Under the pieces are notes generated by a model. That model searched no databases and was not told the origin of the DNA. It worked only from the letters and a program-made list of their open reading frames with translations. From positions 22,074,449 through 22,138,448 of the forward strand of contig NC_134521.1 of assembly GCF_027942865.1 (NCBI RefSeq): a stretch of 64,000 bases of DNA, read 5' to 3'. The translations under genes were made by a program, and so were the position numbers. The DNA comes from Odontesthes bonariensis (Eukaryota > Chordata > Actinopteri > Atheriniformes > Atherinopsidae). Shown one piece after another: positions 63,659-64,000 of this stretch (position 1 is its first letter; each line of letters starts with the position of its first letter).

Positions 63659-64000
63659 AGGGATAGTTCGCCTCTTTTGACATGAAGCTGTATGACATCC
63701 CATATTAGCAATATCATTTATGAACATTGACTTACCCCCCGCTGCGTCCTGTGAGCGGAGTTCCAGCTGAGTTTTGGAGTCCACGAAGCTAGTCCGGCTA
63801 GTTGGCTGGGGCTTGAAAAATAAAGCGTTTTGCTTCTCAAAAAAATATGCGTTCGAAAAAGTAATACATTTGCATCACAAAAATCATTCTGATGAAAAAG
63901 TCAGACCTCGCTTGGCGCAATTTTTGCCTCCCTTGATATCAATGCGTCCAATGTAAAACTGTGCAGACCGGAGAGCAGACCGAGCACTCCCTAGTCACCT
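63659..64000 (+). mobile_element. Second copy of the T2/Kolobok-like MITE, cut by the window end
   Basis: TTAA at 63655-63658 is followed by AGGGATAGTTC and about 240 bases closely matching 13246-13490, in the same orientation. The right end lies outside the window. Confidence 0.85.

Overview
This window is nuclear DNA from a teleost fish. The evidence is vertebrate intron-exon genes with GT-AG junctions, three recognisable genes in one block (muscle creatine kinase ckm, the F-box-associated-domain gene nccrp1, and a sodium/calcium exchanger most like slc8a2), and a dense load of fish-type repeats. CKM, NCCRP1 and SLC8A2 all lie on human 19q13 (recalled), so this looks like a conserved synteny block. 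I cannot name the species. Most of the window is non-coding, and most long open frames have no support.

Layout. 1-2.65 kb: no gene recognised, possibly the 3' UTR of a plus-strand neighbour. 2.65-6.2 kb: complete ckm on the minus strand, seven coding exons and a non-coding first exon behind a TATA box, 381 aa. 6.2-13 kb: intergenic with a worn Tc1-like relic. 13-15.9 kb: a repeat cluster (tRNA-type SINE, TTAA-flanked MITE, broken hAT-type BED finger gene, unclassified repeat, second TTAA MITE). 16-19.5 kb: nccrp1, six exons, 233 aa. 21-23 kb: a decayed partial duplicate of nccrp1. 23.4-36.9 kb: repeats, including a Tc1-like relic interrupted by a hAT-like insert, a MADF-bearing element and a piggyBac-like MITE. 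36.9-51.3 kb: a recent direct tandem duplication of about 7.4 kb. Each unit holds a nest: a LINE reverse-transcriptase fragment split by a hAT element with perfect 8-bp target duplications, itself split by an AT-target element carrying an exon like those of SWIM/YqaJ proteins. 51.6-52.6 kb: a third, rearranged hAT copy that lacks the innermost insert and so gives its empty site. 53.2 kb to the end: the 5' half of slc8a2 in five coding exons; the 3' half lies beyond the window.

The most unusual object lies in the fourth coding intron of slc8a2: a 6.1-kb TTAA-flanked, inverted-repeat-bounded element (56558-62703). It carries a convergent gene pair: an intact four-exon gene for a free-standing P2X7-receptor C-terminal (ballast-type) domain, and a three-exon THAP-finger gene broken by two frameshifts. 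A second, 3-bp-target element (60626-62552), nested inside, encodes a shrunken Myb/SANT-like protein. This looks like a mobile element (Kolobok-like by its TTAA target and THAP finger) that carries or captured a ballast-domain gene.

At least five different repeats here sit at TTAA targets, and several insertions can be dated against each other from empty sites or nesting inside the window. The host genes do not form a pathway: ckm works in muscle energy supply, nccrp1 encodes a glycan-binding-type F-box relative, and slc8a2 is a membrane calcium extruder.
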